DNA of 44,304 nt from Actinomycetes bacterium (GTDB lineage: Bacteria > Actinomycetota > Actinomycetes > Mycobacteriales > Mycobacteriaceae). The stretch lies in assembly GCA_023461275.1 (NCBI GenBank), contig JAEYMI010000018.1, forward strand, positions 1-44,304, written 5' to 3'. The notes beneath the pieces were generated by a model. That model made no database searches. It saw nothing but the letters and a program-made list of their open reading frames with translations, and was not told the origin of the DNA. This document shows positions 31,772-39,437 of the stretch, in pieces. Positions within the stretch are counted from its first letter, which is position 1; each line of letters starts with the position of its first letter. A program made the position numbers and the translations under genes.

Positions 31772-32665
31772 TTATCCGACAGGCGGTTTCGGAATCTCCG
31801 CGTCGCCGGCAGACGTGGGCGGCGTGCCGGCGGTGGCGGGCCGGTCGTCGGGAAAGATGCGGCGGAAGGCCAAGCCGCCGACCACACCGACGACGATCAG
31901 GGTCACGCCCACCGTCGTCGACGTCGAGTCGGTGACCAGCGCGGCGATGCCGGTGATGAGGATGAAGATCGGCAGCCAGTCGAACAGGCGCGCCACCGAC
32001 ACCGGCGGATCGGTCTCGAGTCCCAGTTTCTGCATCGCCTTGTTCGGCCCGTAGTCGGGATAGAACTCGGTGAACGCGATGGCGAAGATGATCGCACCGA
32101 TCTGGATGATCCAGCCGGTCCAGAAGTTGTTCGACGTGTGCAGCACGAGGTCGCCGAACAGACCCGAGAGTGCCTGGACTCCGAACGCCGCCGCCCACGC
32201 CCAGGTGATGACGTAGTTGGTGCGGATGAAGATCGGCTGCTCCCAGAACTTCTCATCCACCTGCTCGCGCGCGTACTCCAGGGTGAACGGCCGACGCAGC
32301 AGGATCGACCCGACGGCGAAGGACACCAGCGCGATGTTGGAGACCTCGCCGCCCCAGAGTTCCAACCATTCGATCACCGCGTTGGATGCGAACAGCCCGA
32401 TCAGCGCGTAGATCCCGAAGAACGCGACGTCGAACCATTCCAGCAGCTTGATCGATCCGCCGAGTCGCCAGTTGACGAACAAGACCATGATCGCCACGCC
32501 GAGTGCGGCCGACGCGGCCTCCTCGAATCGGCCCGGACCCGAGATCATCGACAGCAGGATCCACGGGGCCAAGCCGGAGAACGGCGAATTGATAAAAGCG
32601 CGAAGCAGATTGGAGCCGCGGAGTCCGCTGCGCTGAACGTCGGCGGTGGGGGAATCGTCGGTCAT
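31772..32665 (-). CDS. Polytopic membrane protein of unknown function
   Basis: I do not recognise a characterised family. The 297-residue protein has about seven hydrophobic helices: SPFSGLAPWILLSMI, then ALGVAIMVLFV, FDVAFFGIYALIGLF, IALVSFAVGSILL, VITWAWAAAFGVQALSG, IIQIGAIIFAIAF, and a final pair after residue 235. A cytoplasmic Pro/Thr-rich tail ends the protein. Between helices lies RRPFTLEYAREQVDEKFWEQPIF. The ATG at 32665 is chosen because the preceding residues of the open frame lack a ribosome site, but this site is also weak. It converges with the thioesterase gene, the stop codons being 13 bp apart. Confidence 0.72.
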   Translation of the reverse strand: MTDDSPTADVQRSGLRGSNLLRAFINSPFSGLAPWILLSMISGPGRFEEAASAALGVAIMVLFVNWRLGGSIKLLEWFDVAFFGIYALIGLFASNAVIEWLELWGGEVSNIALVSFAVGSILLRRPFTLEYAREQVDEKFWEQPIFIRTNYVITWAWAAAFGVQALSGLFGDLVLHTSNNFWTGWIIQIGAIIFAIAFTEFYPDYGPNKAMQKLGLETDPPVSVARLFDWLPIFILITGIAALVTDSTSTTVGVTLIVVGVVGGLAFRRIFPDDRPATAGTPPTSAGDAEIPKPPVG

Positions 32666-32742
32666 GCGCGCGCCCGATCTCGTGATGGCCCCCGCGATAT
32701 CTGCCGCGGTCAGTATATTGCCGCGGCCGCCGAACACAGGGG

Positions 32743-33549
32743 CTAAGTCAGATACTTCTCGCGCATCGCGCTCAGAGCGTCGGCGCCCAGACCCAGTGTT
32801 TCGACGAAGTACTGCTCAATGCCGCCGTGCTTTTCGTCGACCTCGGCAAACGCGGCGTCGAGGTAGGCCGCATCCACGCCGAGCACCGGCACGAGCAGTT
32901 GCGGGTCGCCGCCGGCCTTGGCAAAGCCGTCGAAGACGGGTTTCAGCGACGGGATGAGTCGCTCGTTGGTGAGCAGGTAGTCGTGATAGACGTCGTCCTT
33001 GTTGACACCGAGCAGGGTCAGCAAGGAGGCGGCCGCCCACCCGGTGCGGTCTTTGCCGGTGGTGCAGTGAAACAGGACCGGGCCGGCGTCTTCTCCGAGA
33101 AGTCCCTGGTAGAAGCGACGGTAGCCGTTCACGCCGCTGGGTATCGAGACAATCTCGCGGTAGGTGCCGGCGATCATGTCGCGGGCCTTGCCGTCGGAGA
33201 GTCCCGCGCTGGCCTGTGCGACGGTGTCGGGATCGCTGAGGAACGCGCCGATGTTGCCCGGAATCGACATGCCGGCGTCGGCGAGCACGTCGAGGTGGAT
33301 GTCGGTGACGTCGGGCAACGTCGGATCGGGGATCGCGTCGCGTTCTGCGGTCGAGCGCAGGTCGTAGACGGTCCGCAGGCCCAGCTTCTCCAGGCCGGGC
33401 AGGTCGTCGGGGGCGAGGCCGGAGAAGTCCGTGGAACGGAAGACCTCCGCGCCGCGCACGGTCCTGCCGTCGAGGCCGCGATAGCCACCCAGGTCACGCA
33501 GGTTCGGTAGCGACGGAATCGGACTCGGGGCGCCGGGAGCTTGTGGCAT
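32743..33549 (-). CDS. PtpB-like protein tyrosine/lipid phosphatase
   Basis: This 268-residue phosphatase resembles M. tuberculosis PtpB (Rv0153c, 276 residues), a secreted phosphatase with activity on phosphotyrosine and phosphoinositides. The P-loop is HCTTGKDRTG with Cys162 as nucleophile; the Lys and Asp within the loop are features of the PtpB-type group. The N-terminal LPNLRDLGGY is also conserved. The start at 33549 has an AGGA about 11 bases upstream; the frame extends 20 codons into the palindrome at 33589-33629, which argues against the longer form. No secretion signal is visible. In a non-pathogen its targets are unknown. Confidence 0.88.
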   Translation of the reverse strand: MPQAPGAPSPIPSLPNLRDLGGYRGLDGRTVRGAEVFRSTDFSGLAPDDLPGLEKLGLRTVYDLRSTAERDAIPDPTLPDVTDIHLDVLADAGMSIPGNIGAFLSDPDTVAQASAGLSDGKARDMIAGTYREIVSIPSGVNGYRRFYQGLLGEDAGPVLFHCTTGKDRTGWAAASLLTLLGVNKDDVYHDYLLTNERLIPSLKPVFDGFAKAGGDPQLLVPVLGVDAAYLDAAFAEVDEKHGGIEQYFVETLGLGADALSAMREKYLT

Positions 33550-33588
33550 TCCTTGATCCTGCCAGCCGGGCCGAACCCAGGCGGTTAC

Positions 33589-33629
33589 CTCCGTATTTTT
33601 GGTCGTCATATGCGACCAGACGTACGGAG
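33589..33629. repeat. Imperfect palindrome CTCCGTA...TGGTCG / CGACCA...TACGGAG (copy 2)
   Basis: Arms 33589-33605 and 33613-33629 have the same length and end sequences as copy 1 at 19989-20030 and are likewise followed by CTGA. It lies in the divergent gap between the phosphatase gene and vapB. Confidence 0.75.
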
Positions 33630-33666
33630 CTGAGCGGCGGCCTCGTCGTTTGATGCGACGTGCCGT

Positions 33667-33701
33667 GATGCAGTGATGTTGACGGATATGATGCAGTGAT
33701 G
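33667..33701 (+). promoter_or_regulatory. vapBC promoter with direct repeats and likely leaderless start
   Basis: GATGCAGTGATG occurs at 33667-33678 and 33690-33701, 23 bp apart. TATGAT at 33687-33692 fits a -10 hexamer placing transcription start at about 33699, the first base of the vapB ATG. Repeats overlapping the promoter suit autoregulation by the antitoxin complex. Confidence 0.5.
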
Positions 33702-33950
33702 CGAACGACGATCACCCTCGAACCCGACGTCGCCGCCCTCGTCGAGCGCCGCATGAAAGAAACCGGGGCCAGCTTCAAGACAGTGGTCAACGATCTACTG
33801 CGCGACGGACTGGCCCCGAAGACGCGCACTTCGTTTGAGATGCCCACCTTCGATCTGGGACCGGCCCGCGTCGATCTGAGCCGCCCGCACACAGTACTCG
33901 CCGAGTTCGACGCCGAAGAGTTCACGCGCAAGCGGGAACTCGGCAAATGA
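33699..33950 (+). CDS. vapB: VapB-type antitoxin
   Basis: This 83-residue protein begins with a ribbon-helix-helix DNA-binding domain (MRTTITLEPDVAALVERRM, about residues 1-45) and ends with a flexible segment that would wrap the toxin (ARVDLSRPHTVLAEFDAEEF). VapB proteins block the PIN-domain toxin and repress their own operon. The ATG at 33699 is preferred over the GTG one codon earlier because of its position after a TATGAT hexamer. It overlaps the toxin gene by 4 bp (ATGA), the usual coupling of vapBC. Confidence 0.9.
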   Translation: MRTTITLEPDVAALVERRMKETGASFKTVVNDLLRDGLAPKTRTSFEMPTFDLGPARVDLSRPHTVLAEFDAEEFTRKRELGK

Positions 33951-34378
33951 AGATCGTCGACGCCAACGTTCTGATCTACGCCGCGGACCGCAGCGCTCCC
34001 CGCCATGACGCGGCACGGCGCTGGCTCGAGACCGCCCTCAACGGCGCCGAGCCGGTTGGCATTCCCTGGGTTTCGACGCTGGCGTTCATCCGTATCGCCA
34101 CAAACCGTCGAATCTATCCCCACCCACTGAGCACCACACAGGCATTCGACGTTGCCAACTTATTACTCAGCAATCCCAATGTGGTTATCCCCGAACCTGA
34201 TTCGGATCACGCACGACGCATGGCCACCTTGCTCGAGCCGCTCGGTACAGCCGGGAACCTGGTCACCGACGCCCACATCGCCGCGATAGCGATCTCCCAC
34301 GACGCCGACGTCGTCACCTTCGACAACGACTTCGACCGATTCGCCGGAGTACGACGCCTCACGCCCGACATTCCGTAG
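33947..34378 (+). CDS. vapC: VapC-type PIN-domain toxin ribonuclease
   Basis: This 143-residue PIN-domain protein is predicted to be a metal-dependent RNase that cuts tRNA or rRNA when freed from VapB. Acidic residues are Asp5 in VDANVLIYA, Asp108 in LVTDAHIAAIAI and Asp126/Asp128 in FDNDFDRF. The usual glutamate near residue 45 is not seen; this region reads STLAFIRIATNRR, the form I associate with one large actinobacterial VapC subgroup. The length is normal. Its start overlaps vapB. The pair lies next to a GntR gene of the following module, with converging ends. Confidence 0.9.
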   Translation: MKIVDANVLIYAADRSAPRHDAARRWLETALNGAEPVGIPWVSTLAFIRIATNRRIYPHPLSTTQAFDVANLLLSNPNVVIPEPDSDHARRMATLLEPLGTAGNLVTDAHIAAIAISHDADVVTFDNDFDRFAGVRRLTPDIP

Positions 34379-34416
34379 TCAGCCGGGGACGGGTCCGTGA
34401 TCTGGCGGGCCGACGA

Positions 34417-35073
34417 TCAGTTGCGCAGCAGCCGCACGAGCAGACCCGCGGCGTGGGCTTGCGCGGCCGTCGCAGCGCCGGCCGCGTCGCCGGCCTCCAG
34501 CGCGGTGACGATCCGTCGGTGTTCGGTGACCGCGAGCCGACGATTCACGTCGTGCTCCCACATGTCCGAGCGGTAGAGGTGGGCTTGGGTATCGAGCCTC
34601 AGCAATGCGTCGCACAGCGGCTTGTTGTCGCTGAGTGCGCGCACCGTGGTGTGGAAATCGAGGTCGAGTTCGGCGTCGCGATGGCGATCGGCCGGGCCGG
34701 CGAGCAACTCCTCTTGTCGCTGCACGTGCGTCCACAGCTCTTCGATCTCCGAGTAGGTGACCTTCGACGCCGCCTGCCGGGCCGCCAGGCCGTCGAGCAC
34801 CTCGCGGACCTCGAAGACGTGGCGCAGGGTCTGCTCGTCGAGCACAGCGACCTTGGCCCCGAGTCGGGGCGTGTACTCGGCAAGGCCGTCGACGACGAGT
34901 TGCTGGACCGCCTCGCGTACGGGGCTCCGGGAGACCTCCAGCCGGGCGGCGAGCCCGGGCACGCTCAGCGGCGCGCCCGGGGCCATGTCACCGGCGAAGA
35001 TCTCGTGCCGAAGCCGTCGTAGGACCGACTGGGTCAGCAGCGCACCCTCATTGTTGACCGCATTCACAGTCAT
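34417..35073 (-). CDS. GntR-family (FadR/FCD) regulator
   Basis: This 218-residue regulator has an N-terminal winged helix (about residues 12-75, GLAARLEVSRSPVREAVQQLVVDGLAEY) and an all-helical FCD ligand domain (VFEVREVLDGLAARQAA; DFHTTVRAL; TEHRRIVTALEAGDAAGAA, where the conserved His/Asp residues usually bind metal or ligand). It is 12 bp downstream of the dioxygenase gene and is the last gene of a four-gene operon with the permease and ATPase. It is the best candidate to bind the TACATGTA sites (37880-38107). The inducer is unknown. Confidence 0.9.
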   Translation of the reverse strand: MTVNAVNNEGALLTQSVLRRLRHEIFAGDMAPGAPLSVPGLAARLEVSRSPVREAVQQLVVDGLAEYTPRLGAKVAVLDEQTLRHVFEVREVLDGLAARQAASKVTYSEIEELWTHVQRQEELLAGPADRHRDAELDLDFHTTVRALSDNKPLCDALLRLDTQAHLYRSDMWEHDVNRRLAVTEHRRIVTALEAGDAAGAATAAQAHAAGLLVRLLRN

Positions 35074-35085
35074 CGACTGTAGTTC

Positions 35086-36135
35086 TCACCCGGCCTGCTG
35101 CGCGGACATCAGACGCTGTGCCTCGCGATCGGCGCCCTCGGGCGCCACTCCCTGCTTCATTCCGGCCAGCTTGGCGTTGATGTTGTCCGCCACGGTGATC
35201 GGCGGGTAACCGGGCTGATCAGTACGTGCGCACCCGGGCAGCGTCTCGATCACCGCGTCGGCGTTGCCGTCGAAGAAGAATGCCGCGGAACGACGTCGGA
35301 TGATGCGGCCGTCGACGACCGGCGGGTCGACCCGGTGGATGGTCGACATCCACCGATCATTGGTCCACCGCGCCAGCGCGTCGCCGAGATTGACGATCAA
35401 CGCGCCCTCGGCCGGCTGCACATCGTGCCACGTGCCGTCGGGCCCGAGAACCTGGAGTCCGGGGACCCGATCGGCCCACAGGACGGTCAGGATGCCGAAG
35501 TCGGTGTGCGCGCCCATCCCGGTCAGCTCACCGGCGAGTTCGATCTCACCCTCGGGCAGCGTGTAGTTGTTCATCTTCAACGCGTCGATGGAGTGATCGA
35601 CCATCGGATCGAAATACCCACTGGGCAACCCGAGGGCATCAGTGAACGCGCGCAACAAGATTCGCGACACTCCGCGAGCTTGCGCGAACCACTCATCGAC
35701 GGCCGGGCGGAAAGTGGGCACGGTGTCGGCAGGCCAGGTGTTGATCGGATAACTCGGCGTCGGCAGGTCGACGGTGCACTCGGGATACCAGGATGCCTCG
35801 GATCCGACGGTGAACGCCTCGTAGAAGTCGTTCATCTGATTCGCCGCCGCCACACCGAGACTCATGCTCAGCGACTCACTTTTCGGCGGGCTGTATCCGC
35901 GGTTCTCACCGGGCCGCGTGTAGTTCTTCTTGACCTCGAGCGGCAGTTCGTAGAACGCGTCGAGGGCGTCGGTGAGGCCGTCGATCGCGTTCTGCGGAAC
36001 ACCGTGCCCGACGATCTGCATGAAGCCGACAGCGGTCGCGGCGTCGTCGAGTTGGCGTGCCACCTCGGCGCGGTCGGCTGCTGAGCCGTGTGGATCGACG
36101 TAGGCCGAGATGTCGACGATCGGAATGGTGAGCAT
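35086..36135 (-). CDS. 2-oxoglutarate/Fe(II) dioxygenase of the isopenicillin N synthase superfamily
   Basis: This 349-residue protein has both halves of the IPNS-type fold: the N-terminal DIOX_N region (IPIVDISAYV, GFMQIVGHGVP) and the C-terminal jelly-roll. The iron ligands are His210 and Asp212 in GAHTDFG and His267 in STIHRV. Arg281 and Ser283 form the RxS motif that holds 2-oxoglutarate. Family members hydroxylate or demethylate many small molecules; thymine dioxygenase is one. It sits inside an operon with an ABC importer and a GntR regulator, so it probably acts first on the imported compound. The ATG at 36135 has AAGGAG about 7 bases upstream. No isopenicillin synthesis genes are present. 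Confidence 0.9.
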   Translation of the reverse strand: MLTIPIVDISAYVDPHGSAADRAEVARQLDDAATAVGFMQIVGHGVPQNAIDGLTDALDAFYELPLEVKKNYTRPGENRGYSPPKSESLSMSLGVAAANQMNDFYEAFTVGSEASWYPECTVDLPTPSYPINTWPADTVPTFRPAVDEWFAQARGVSRILLRAFTDALGLPSGYFDPMVDHSIDALKMNNYTLPEGEIELAGELTGMGAHTDFGILTVLWADRVPGLQVLGPDGTWHDVQPAEGALIVNLGDALARWTNDRWMSTIHRVDPPVVDGRIIRRRSAAFFFDGNADAVIETLPGCARTDQPGYPPITVADNINAKLAGMKQGVAPEGADREAQRLMSAQQAG

Positions 36136-36180
36136 TGGTGAATCTCCTTGAAATCAGCGGACTGTCAGAGTTGAGTGCGA

Positions 36181-37056
36181 TCAGCGCCGACGGGCGACGG
36201 CCGCGTTGAGCACGCTGAACACCGCGAAGACCGCGATGCCGAACAGGGAGGCGAGCACGATCGCGGCGATCAGATCCTCCGATTGCAGTCGCGCACGGTA
36301 GATGTCCAGCAGGGTGCCGATGCCCGGCTGGCCTTTCGCAAAGAACATGTCGCCGATGATCGCGCCGACCACCACCAGACCCGACGCCGTGCGGAATCCG
36401 GTCATCATCGACGGAAGTGCCGCGGGGAGTTCGAGTTTCACCAAACGCTGAACGCCCGAGGCACGCGACAGGGTGAACAGTTCATGCATTCCGCGATCCA
36501 CCGAGGTCAGGCCGAAATGGGTGTTGGCGATGATCGGGAACAGCGCGATGATCACGCACACGATGGTGCGGGCGACCATGCCGTAGCCGAACCACAGACC
36601 GATCAGCGGAACGATGGCCAGCACCGGAATGACCTGCATGACAACAGCCCACGGGTAGATGGCCCGTTCCATCAGCGACCCTCGGCTCATCAGGATCCCA
36701 ACGCTGACACCGATCACCGCGGCGAACACGAACCCGATCAGGCTAACCCTGGCCGTCACCAGCAGGGCGTCGAGCATGGGACCGACGTGCGCCTTGTCGA
36801 GCAACGACGTGGTCAGCACCTCGTGCGGCGGCGGGAGCAGGAATCGCCGTGAGGGGCTGAGGATGACTGTGCTGACGAGGTACCAGATTCCGATACCGAC
36901 CAGAAACGAAACAGTGGGCGGGAGAACCAGTCCCAGTCCGCGACGCACCCTCTTCCGGGCCGCCGAGGGTGCGGGTGCCGATTCACCGGCGGCGTCACCG
37001 GTGGAGGGCGATTGCACCGCGGACGGTGCGGTGACCGTGGTGAGTGCGCCACTCAT
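36181..37056 (-). CDS. ABC transporter permease (SsuC/TauC type)
   Basis: This 291-residue inner-membrane component has about six helices after a hydrophilic N-terminus of ~40 residues rich in Ala/Pro/Ser. The loop SRASGVQRLVKLELPAALPSMMTGFR is the EAA motif that contacts the ATPase. The overall pattern is that of nitrate/sulfonate/taurine and THI5-type importers. Its start overlaps the ATPase stop by 4 bp. It belongs to the TACATGTA-flanked module and differs clearly from the ssuC of this window. Substrate unknown. Confidence 0.92.
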   Translation of the reverse strand: MSGALTTVTAPSAVQSPSTGDAAGESAPAPSAARKRVRRGLGLVLPPTVSFLVGIGIWYLVSTVILSPSRRFLLPPPHEVLTTSLLDKAHVGPMLDALLVTARVSLIGFVFAAVIGVSVGILMSRGSLMERAIYPWAVVMQVIPVLAIVPLIGLWFGYGMVARTIVCVIIALFPIIANTHFGLTSVDRGMHELFTLSRASGVQRLVKLELPAALPSMMTGFRTASGLVVVGAIIGDMFFAKGQPGIGTLLDIYRARLQSEDLIAAIVLASLFGIAVFAVFSVLNAAVARRR

Positions 37057-37832
37057 GCCACACCTCGCAGGGTTTCGGAGACGGCCGCGACATAGGAGGT
37101 GTAGGTCGGGTCGAATCGCAGTTCGGGTTCCCGCGGATACGGGAGATCGACGCGGATGTCGGCGGCGATCCGGCCCGGCCGGGCCGACATCACGATGACC
37201 CGGTTGGCCAAGAACACCGCCTCCGACATCGAGTGGGTGATGAACAGCGCGGTGAAGCCACGGTCGACGTAGAGACGCAGCAACTCGGCCTGCATGTCCA
37301 TCCGCGTCATCTCGTCGAGCGCGGCGAACGGCTCGTCGAGCAGCATCACGTCGGGGTCCTTGGTCAGCATGCGCGCCAACGACACTCGCATCTTCATACC
37401 ACCGGACAGCATGCGTGGGAGTTGCTTCTCGAAGCCGGTGAGTCCGACTGCCTCGATGGACGCCGCGGCCCGGCTACGACGCACCGAGCGCGGTTCGCCG
37501 GCCAGTTCGGCACACAGTTCCACGTTGCCGCGCACCGACCGCCACGGCAGCAGGGTGGGTTCCTGGAAGATGACGCCGACCGAATCCGTTGCCAGCGCAA
37601 CACTTCCCGTCGTCGGCGCCTCGAGTCCGGCGGCCATCCGCAGCAGCGTCGACTTGCCGCACCCCGACGGTCCGACGATGGCGACGAAGTCGCCCTGGTG
37701 GATGTCGAGGTCGACGTCGGCGAGCGCGCGGGTGCCCGAGTCGAACTGTTTGGACACTCCCGACGCCGAGATCATCACCCCCTTGGTGAGATGCCGGGCG
37801 TCGGCATCATTGACCGTATCGATCAGGTTCAT
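37053..37832 (-). CDS. ABC transporter ATPase (SsuB/TauB type)
   Basis: This 259-residue ATPase has Walker A GPSGCGKST, the Q-loop region FQEPTLLPWRS, signature LSGGMKMR, Walker B VMLLDEPFAALD and the switch histidine in ITHS. The ATG at 37832 is chosen: GGAGAG lies 6 bases upstream, whereas the frame runs 51 codons further into the regulatory region without a good site. It is the first gene of the minus-strand operon (ATPase, permease, dioxygenase, gntR). The start lies 47 bases from the nearest TACATGTA site. Confidence 0.93.
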   Translation of the reverse strand: MNLIDTVNDADARHLTKGVMISASGVSKQFDSGTRALADVDLDIHQGDFVAIVGPSGCGKSTLLRMAAGLEAPTTGSVALATDSVGVIFQEPTLLPWRSVRGNVELCAELAGEPRSVRRSRAAASIEAVGLTGFEKQLPRMLSGGMKMRVSLARMLTKDPDVMLLDEPFAALDEMTRMDMQAELLRLYVDRGFTALFITHSMSEAVFLANRVIVMSARPGRIAADIRVDLPYPREPELRFDPTYTSYVAAVSETLRGVA

Positions 37833-37879
37833 CGGGACTCTCCGTGGTTCTGGCGCGACCGGGACAAGCCGCGTACTCC

Positions 37880-37929
37880 TACATGTAATGTGTGGACACT
37901 TTCTGGTTGTCGAGTCTGAGTTACATGTA
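37880..37929. promoter_or_regulatory. Operator pair TACATGTA (ATPase side)
   Basis: Exact TACATGTA palindromes occur at 37880-37887 and 37922-37929, 42 bp apart (about four helical turns). They lie 48-97 bases upstream of the ATPase start. Together with the pair at 38058-38107 they occupy the 326-bp divergent region, which has no gene. Confidence 0.75.
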
Positions 37930-38054
37930 TTACGTAGTTGTGACCGAATGTAAATTTCGGATGACGACAGGCCCCGTGCTGGCATGAAATACGAGCTAGA
38001 TGGCGGAATATCGCTGCAGGAAAGCCTGTTTGACGAGAACTGGCTCGCAAATCG

Positions 38055-38107
38055 GTCTACATGTAGACAAGTGGCGCCGAGCCGAAAGTGCGCTTACATT
38101 ACATGTA
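38055..38107. promoter_or_regulatory. Operator pair TACATGTA (binding-protein side)
   Basis: TACATGTA occurs at 38058-38065, within the perfect 14-bp palindrome GTCTACATGTAGAC, and at 38100-38107, again exactly 42 bp apart. The second lies 52 bases before the binding-protein start. The mirror-like layout around the divergent promoters suggests one dimeric regulator, probably the GntR protein of the operon. Confidence 0.75.
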
Positions 38108-38158
38108 GCCGTCCACTCCCCCGCACTCGTCGGGGATTCACTTGTCAGGAGAACACCC

Positions 38159-39337
38159 ATGTCCACCCGTTTCCGTATGTCTCATGGGCGGTCGCGCGTC
38201 GCGCTGATCGCACTGTCCGCCGCCGCAATGCTCGCGGCCGCCGGTTGCAGTGACTCGAGCTCGTCGACCACCGCAGCCTCATCACTGCCCGCCGCCCTCG
38301 CGGAGTTCAACCTGGCCGGGGTCTGCCCGAAAGACGTTGTGGTGCAGCTGCAATGGCAGCCTCAGTCCGACATGGCAGGTGTCATCGGCCTGATGGGTCC
38401 CGGCTACACCGTCAACGCCGATCAGAAATCCGCCACCGGCCCGCTGGTGTACGACGGCAAGGACACCGGCGTGAAGATCACGCTGCGTGCCGGCGGACCG
38501 GCCATCGGCTTCCAGTCCGTGCCGTCGGTGATGTACGCCGACGACACCATCGACCTCGGCCTGGTGCACGGCGACCAGTTGGTGTCGGCCGCGGCCAAAC
38601 AACGCGTCGTCGGGGTCACTCCGCTACTGCAGTACAACCCGTCGATCCTGATGTGGGACAGCGCCGCGCATCCCGAGTGGCACACCATCGCCGACATCGG
38701 GAAATCCGATGCGACAGTGGTGGTTTCCAAGGAGCAGGTGTTCCCGCAGTGGCTGGTGGCCAAGGGGCTGCTCAAGCAGAGCCAGCTCGACACCGGATAC
38801 GACGGTGCGCCCGCCCGCTTCGTCGGTGACCCGACAATCGCGCAACAGGGCTTCGCCAACTCCGAGCCCTACACCTACGAGCACGAGACGCCGTCGTGGA
38901 ACAAGCCGGTTGCCTACGCCATGGTGAAGGACGCCGGATACGACGTCTACGCGTCGAATGTCAGTGTGCGAGCGGACAAGCTGGCGAAGATGACACCGTG
39001 CCTGCAGAAGCTGGTGCCGATGATCCAGCAGACCGGGAAGAACTATGTGGCGTCGCCGGAGGCGATCAACACCACGATCACCGACTGGGTCTCGCAGGAC
39101 GTCTCGTTCAGCCCGTACTCGGCCGGCGAGGCGGCGTACTCCGCCAAGCTCCTGAAAGACAAGGCCGTCATCGGACCGGACGCGCAAGGCGTGTGGGGCG
39201 GATACGACATGGCCAAGGCGCAGAAGACGATCGATGAACTGCTCCCGATCCTGAACAAGGACGGCGCCGGCCTGCCCGCCCAGCTGCCGGCCACCGAGAT
39301 CTACTCGACCCAGTTCATCGACACGAAAGTTCAGTAA
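38159..39337 (+). CDS. ABC transporter substrate-binding lipoprotein (NMT1/THI5-like)
   Basis: This 392-residue lipoprotein is the binding component of the divergent ABC importer. The signal sequence ends in MLAAAGC (lipobox), followed by a Ser/Thr linker. The mature start VVVQLQWQPQSDMAG and the later LRAGGPAIGFQSVP resemble the NMT1/THI5 binding-protein family, which includes pyrimidine-precursor binders. A ~25-residue insertion (GYTVNADQKSATGPLVYDG) separates these. The ATG at 38159 follows AGGAG by 8 bases; the frame extends 53 codons upstream through the operators and is rejected. It is clearly distinct from SsuA. Ligand unknown; a pyrimidine-like compound is a guess. Confidence 0.88.
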   Translation: MSTRFRMSHGRSRVALIALSAAAMLAAAGCSDSSSSTTAASSLPAALAEFNLAGVCPKDVVVQLQWQPQSDMAGVIGLMGPGYTVNADQKSATGPLVYDGKDTGVKITLRAGGPAIGFQSVPSVMYADDTIDLGLVHGDQLVSAAAKQRVVGVTPLLQYNPSILMWDSAAHPEWHTIADIGKSDATVVVSKEQVFPQWLVAKGLLKQSQLDTGYDGAPARFVGDPTIAQQGFANSEPYTYEHETPSWNKPVAYAMVKDAGYDVYASNVSVRADKLAKMTPCLQKLVPMIQQTGKNYVASPEAINTTITDWVSQDVSFSPYSAGEAAYSAKLLKDKAVIGPDAQGVWGGYDMAKAQKTIDELLPILNKDGAGLPAQLPATEIYSTQFIDTKVQ

Positions 39338-39357
39338 GGCGGGTTCAGTAGTCGAAC

Positions 39358-39437
39358 GCCCCTGAAAACCGCACGAGAGCAGGCCCTGACGGGCGACACG
39401 CCGTCGCCGGTCATCCTGCTGTGCGGTTTTCAGGGGC
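39358..39437. terminator. Long terminator hairpin whose right arm is coding
   Basis: GCCCCTGAAAACCGCAC (39358-39374) and its exact reverse complement (39421-39437) enclose inner stems AGCAGG/CCTGCT and GGGCGAC/GTCGCC. It lies between convergent genes; the right arm is inside the last codons of the GGDEF gene. Confidence 0.75.

Noticed and set aside
35086..36135. Isopenicillin N synthase (antibiotic biosynthesis)
   Set aside because: The fold superfamily matches but there are no ACV synthetase or other beta-lactam genes; the ABC importer and GntR context point to uptake and catabolism.
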